A stretch of 27,870 nt of DNA, from the IMG/VR virus record IMGVR_UViG_3300000101_000021, positions 26,057 to 53,926 of that record. The stretch is one strand, 5' to 3'. Shown here piece by piece: positions 14,001 through 20,000 of this stretch. Under the pieces are notes generated by a model. That model did no database searches. It was not told the origin of the DNA and saw only the letters and a program-made list of their open reading frames with translations. Each line of letters starts with the position of its first letter. Position 1 is the stretch's first letter. The position numbers were made by a program, and so were the translations under genes. Origin of the DNA: a virus.

Positions 14001-17000
14001 TGGTGGCACAACATTTAGTGTGACTACAGCAACAGCAAGTATTCCAATGATTGCATATGCAGGTAAGGTTACTGATACAGCAGTATTAACTCTTAACTAT
14101 CCTGGCATCTTAGATGCAACTGCGACAAACGGAACTACTAACAAGATTACAATTCCACAAAGTATTATAGGCACTGGCGGTACAGACGGATTCTATATTG
14201 GTATTCCATTGTTCTTTACTGGAACTACATTCGGTGACGTTGTTGAAAACGATGTTTACTATGTAACAACTGTAGCGTCTAGTAGTGAGATAACAATCAG
14301 TTCCTCAACAACTCCGATCACTACAACAGTTTCTGCTACGACAACAGGAACAAACATAGTTACTGTAGAAGATTCAAGTAAGTTTACAATTAATGATCCT
14401 ATCATTTTTAATACAATGCTAGACTCATCAGGCAATGTAATTACAGACCTCGGTAATATTATATCAGGAACTGTATACTTTGTCAATGAAATAGTTTCTG
14501 GAACAGAAATTAAAATTGCAACACAAGTTAACACTTCTCCATTAGCACTCACAAGTGTAACTGGAACCGCACTGTTGACAAACCAGAAAGATGTGTTACA
14601 ATTAGCAACTGCTACAGGCTCAATGACAATAAATGTATCGTTGCCAGTATCACCAGGTCAAGTTGACGGACAGAAGTTTACACTTTACAACACGTCTCCG
14701 TACTATACTGATATTGCTTCAGGTACACTGACTGAACAACTTACTAAAAATGTTGATGCTACTATTGCAACTGTCGATAGAGTTGCATTGAGAAAAACAG
14801 ATGACGGCACAAGTAATTTTTATGTCAATATGCCAGTTGTATTTGATGACACAGTGGGTGGCATAACAACAGGTACTCCATACTTTGTTACAGACTTTAG
14901 TAATCTTCTTAGAACTGCTGGAACATTTATCATTGGAACAACTTATACAATTACTTCAGTAGGCACAACTGTCTTTACTGACATTGGTGCAACATCTAAC
15001 AACATTGGTGAAGTATTTGTTGCAACAGGCGTTGGTACTGGTGACGGTACTGCGACAACTACAGCGATCTCAGTATTCTGTACAGGAACATTAACAGTTG
15101 ATAACTCTGTCACATGTGTTACTACAGAATCAATGTATGACAACATGCCAATTATATTCACTGGAATAGGATTAGGAAACATTGTTGTTGGTACTGAGTA
15201 TTATGTTAGAGATATTTTAGATGCAACATCATTTACATTATCTGAAACTGTCGGTGGTGCAGAGTTTGATTTATTAACAGACAATGGATCAATGACAGGT
15301 ACTGGATCTCAGTACATTACAATATCAACTTCAGCAGGTGGAGCAAATCAAGTATTAAGTGCCTCTCTAGCAGAATTTGGATTTACACAAACTCCACAGT
15401 CTGTTGCTGAATTCGATATCGGTTATAAACTAGGTGGCTACAGAGCAATCATTAGTTCAGCAGGTTCAGGCTATGCAATTACTAATACTATTACAGTATC
15501 TGGTGCAGAAGTCGGTGGCACATCAACACCAAACGATGTCACATTAATCGTAGATGCAATCGATGACGATGGTGCAATTACAAGTCTGATAATATCAGGC
15601 GACCCTGCAGATATACTGTCAGACTATTATTTAAAAATTCAAAATCAAAATCAATTAGAAGTTTATTCAGACCCACTAATGACTGTTCCAGTCTCAGGTA
15701 CTGGATTTGAATTTGGTGGTTTTGTAACTACTAATGTTACAGCAACAGATTCAGGCGGAGCCACAACAGGTTACTTAACTGTTGATGACACGTCATCATT
15801 TGAACTCAATGATCCAGTAGTCTTTATGAATATTAGCACAGCAGAAAATACTGCATCTAACTTGACTAGTGAAGTAACATACTACATTGTATTAATCGAT
15901 GGCACAGGAATATCTGTAAGTGCAACACCAGGCGGCACTGCTATAGTATCTGCTACAAGTTTAGCAGTAGACTTCTCAATGTCTAAAGCAGGTAGTTATG
16001 CGTTCTTACCAGAACCATTCTACTTCAATCAGTCTATTATAAAATACTTAGACAGAGTTTATCGTTGTGTTATTTCTAATAACGATGATGAATTTGTTAT
16101 TGGTAAGTGGGAAGAGTTAAGATCAGATAATAGAATCTTAAATGCACTTGACAGAGTTGAAGGTTATTATAAACCAACTGTCAATATGCCTGGACTTGAT
16201 CTTACGCAACTATTTGAAGGCGTATCATATCCAAATGCAGTTTACTTAGGTAATTCATTTGCACCTGAAGATCAATTTACTATTGATACACAATTACAAG
16301 ATGAGCCTTTCTACCCGAAAAACATTTCAAGTACTGGAGTAGTTTGGAACGGTAATAATTATTATGCATCTTCAAACTTGGGAACATACTCGGGTATACT
16401 AACATCATTAACAGGTACTACTTGGTCAATCAAACAACTTGCAACATCAGTACTTGATTTGACTGATATTATATTAGGTGGTGGCGTTTATGTTATGTCT
16501 TGTACTAACACAGCAACACCAATCTTTAGATCAATTGATGGCGTAACTTGGACAACTAATTCAGAATCGTTGACTATTCCTGCTGTACAGTTACAAAGTG
16601 TAGCATACAGAAATGGATTCTATGTTGCAGTCGGAGACGAGATCGTACAAAGTAATGATAGTTTTGTATGGACATCACGTAAAACATATGACACAGTATT
16701 CGATGTCACATTAAACGGAGTCAATTCGATTGACGCATCTGGCTTTAGTGGATTTATCGCAGTTGGTAAAGGTAAAAAATATGATTACTCAACTGGCGTT
16801 ACTGAATTAATAGACACTAACATTGTTGCATATACTACTCAGCAAAATGGAGAATCATGGTCTAATGGAGATTCTGTTACACCAAACGGTTGGAACGCAG
16901 TTGCAAGTAATGGCACAACAGCAATAGTAGTTGGTGAAAACAATGTTGTTTATCAATCTAACAATGGTGGTAGTTGGACAGGCATTAATGAACTTAGTGT

Positions 17001-20000
17001 TGTCTCTATCAACCAAGCATCAGATCAACTTAATGTTAGTATGACAAGTGGACTCACAGATGGTGATCCAGTAAGAGTAACAGATTCGTTTGGTAACTTA
17101 ATAGTAGACACTACATATTATGTTAAAGTTATTTCTACTTCAAAAGTAGAACTATATAGTGACTCAGGATTAACAGCAATAGTAACATTAGTAGATGCAG
17201 TCATACCATTAGACAGTAGACTGTTCTTATATGATGCTACATCTCAAACACTAAATGATGTTGTTTATTATAACAGCATTTGGATGACTGTAGGAGACAA
17301 CGGTAGAGTACAAACATCATCAGATGGCTTACGTTGGACAACAAGAACATCAGGCGTGACTGAAAAACTCAACAGTCTAAACTATAACGCAGATGATGAT
17401 ATTTGGATTATAGTTGGCGATAATAATATAATTTTAGAATCACTTGACTCTGGTGTAACATGGGCATTATCAAATGCATTTACTACAGCAGAGCCTATCT
17501 ATGATGTTAAAGGCGCAAACTTTGCATTTGGCTACGGACCAGAAGAATTAGTACCAGGTTACATAAAAGATAACTTTGCAATGACAGTAGTCACACGTCC
17601 AGGTACATTATGGGATCCCACAGAGTATTCACACACAGGATTCAATGTAGTATCTCGCACACTTGCACCTACTTCAGAATTCCAAGTTGATTATAGTTTC
17701 GATTTATTCGTACAATATCCAATTGATCTTAACATACAAATCATTGATCCAGCAACAGGCTTAGGTACTGGACTTGCTACAAGTGAGTACACTATCGATT
17801 GGCCTACAAAAGTTATCACACTTAATACAGCACTACAGTTTGCACCAAAAGAAGAATTACGTATAGATGTTTACGAAGTTGGTAACGGTAATCAATTAGT
17901 AAAAGCAAATACAGATACTGATCCGATTAGACAAATAGAATCAACAGGCTTCGATGACATTTACTTAAACTGTAACTACAGTGCTACATATTTCGAAGGC
18001 TCTGGCTTGATCAGAACAGGATCAAATGCAATCGAAGTTGAAGCAACAGCAACAGAAGCATCATCAGACAGAATTACATGTGTAAGTGTTGAAGACTTTG
18101 TTGTCAACGATCCAATCTCATTCCAAGGAGTTGTGTTCGGTGGAGTAGCAGAAGAAACTGCTTACTATGTGAAGTCTATTTCTACAGCGACAAATTCAAT
18201 AACAATTTCAGCGACATACAATCCTACAACAGGCTTGGCTGGACCAGTGTTGAGTCTAACTGACGCAACTGGATCAATGATTGTTAACATACAAACTGGT
18301 ACAGGTACTGTTTGGACTGATCCAATTATATATCACAATGGATCTAAACTTGTATTAGGTAAAAACAATACAGTCAGTAGAACACGAGCATCAAACAATG
18401 CGATCACAACTGGTTCAACTGTAGGCTTAATTGCAAACAGTAGAATTTACTTTGCGGCAGATATGTTTGGAACTGACATTACACCTAATTCAGAATACTT
18501 TATTAAAACAATTGTAGACGGAAATGAATTTACGATTTCTGAAACTCTAGGTGGCACAACACTAACACTCGCAGATGCATCTGGTCAATCATCATATGTA
18601 TCAAACGATTATGCAATCTCAATACAACCAAATGGCATACAAGCAAAACTCGTATTCGGTCCTCCTAACTCTTACACAAACAATACAGATTACTTAGTCT
18701 ACTCATTGTTCGGAGAATCAAACGGTACTACTCAATACGGCTACACTATTCCAGAAGTACAAGAGTTTGTAGGTAATGGTTCAAGTGCATCGTATGCATT
18801 AGATAACTTTGTAGGTGGAACTAATCCACACAATGCTATTGTTGAGATCAATGGACTAAGACAAACTATATCACAATACACAATCGATGATGCAAGTGAC
18901 ACTATCTTGTTTAACTCTCCTCCTGCAAACGGAGCAAAGATTTCAGTCTTAACATACAATGATACTGGAAGACAATACTTATCAACACAATATGGTATCG
19001 CAGGAATCTCAGGAAGTTCTGCTGTAACAATTACAGTTACTGCTACAACTCACTTAGAAGGTACTTTCGATGAAGATGCTCCAAGTATAGAGACATATGA
19101 CCAAGACACGCCTACTATCGTTACATACGATGAGTTATTAGACACTTTAACTTGTGCAGACACATCAGTCTTAACAGCAGATGAGCCAATAGTCTTCTCT
19201 AATCCAACTATAGGTGGAATTACAGCAGGTGTAACATACTATATCTTAACGATTATTGACGCAACAACATTTACAGTCTCAACAGAAGTAGGTGGTGCGC
19301 CAGCAACTGTAACAACTGATTCAGGTTCAATGGTAGGTAGTTCAAACGCTGTTACTGTAGCAAATATTACTGCAATCGAAACATCTATTGAAGAACCATT
19401 GATCACTACAGCAACTGCTACATCAGTTACTGGAAACTTAATAACATTTACTGATACTTCTGGATTCGTACCAAGTCAGCCAATCTTGTTTGCAGGAACG
19501 CAAATGGGTAACATAGTACCTGGTACATATTACTTTGTTGGTACAGTATCAAGTTCAACAGAAGCAACGATAACTGATCAGTTTGGTGCTGTCATTACAC
19601 AGACAACTGCATCAGGCAACATGCTTGTTAAACAAGGCGGCAACCCAACTACAAGAATTACAACAGGCATTCCACATGCATTAGCAGATGATGTTTTATG
19701 TACAATTGACGGAACTCTAGGCTCAGTAGAATTGAATGGTAACAGTTACTATGCTAAAGTAATTGACGCATATAAATTTGATATCTATACTCAAATCTTT
19801 AACCCAGCAGTTGATGCTCCTAACAATCCTGTCGTAGGTGTTAGTACATATATAAGTGGTGGTTATGTTTGGAGACAAGGCACATTCTTCTTATCTACAA
19901 CTGTAGCAAGTGAAACAGTAGCATCTAATAACTCTATCGTTGTTAATTCAACAACTGACTTAGTTGTGAACACTCCAGTTATCTTTACTGCTCAAGGTTC

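Noticed and set aside
14259-14552. 97-residue antisense ORF rich in valine and isoleucine
   Set aside because: It is the reverse of Thr/Asn-rich repeat coding sequence; no independent support for a gene.
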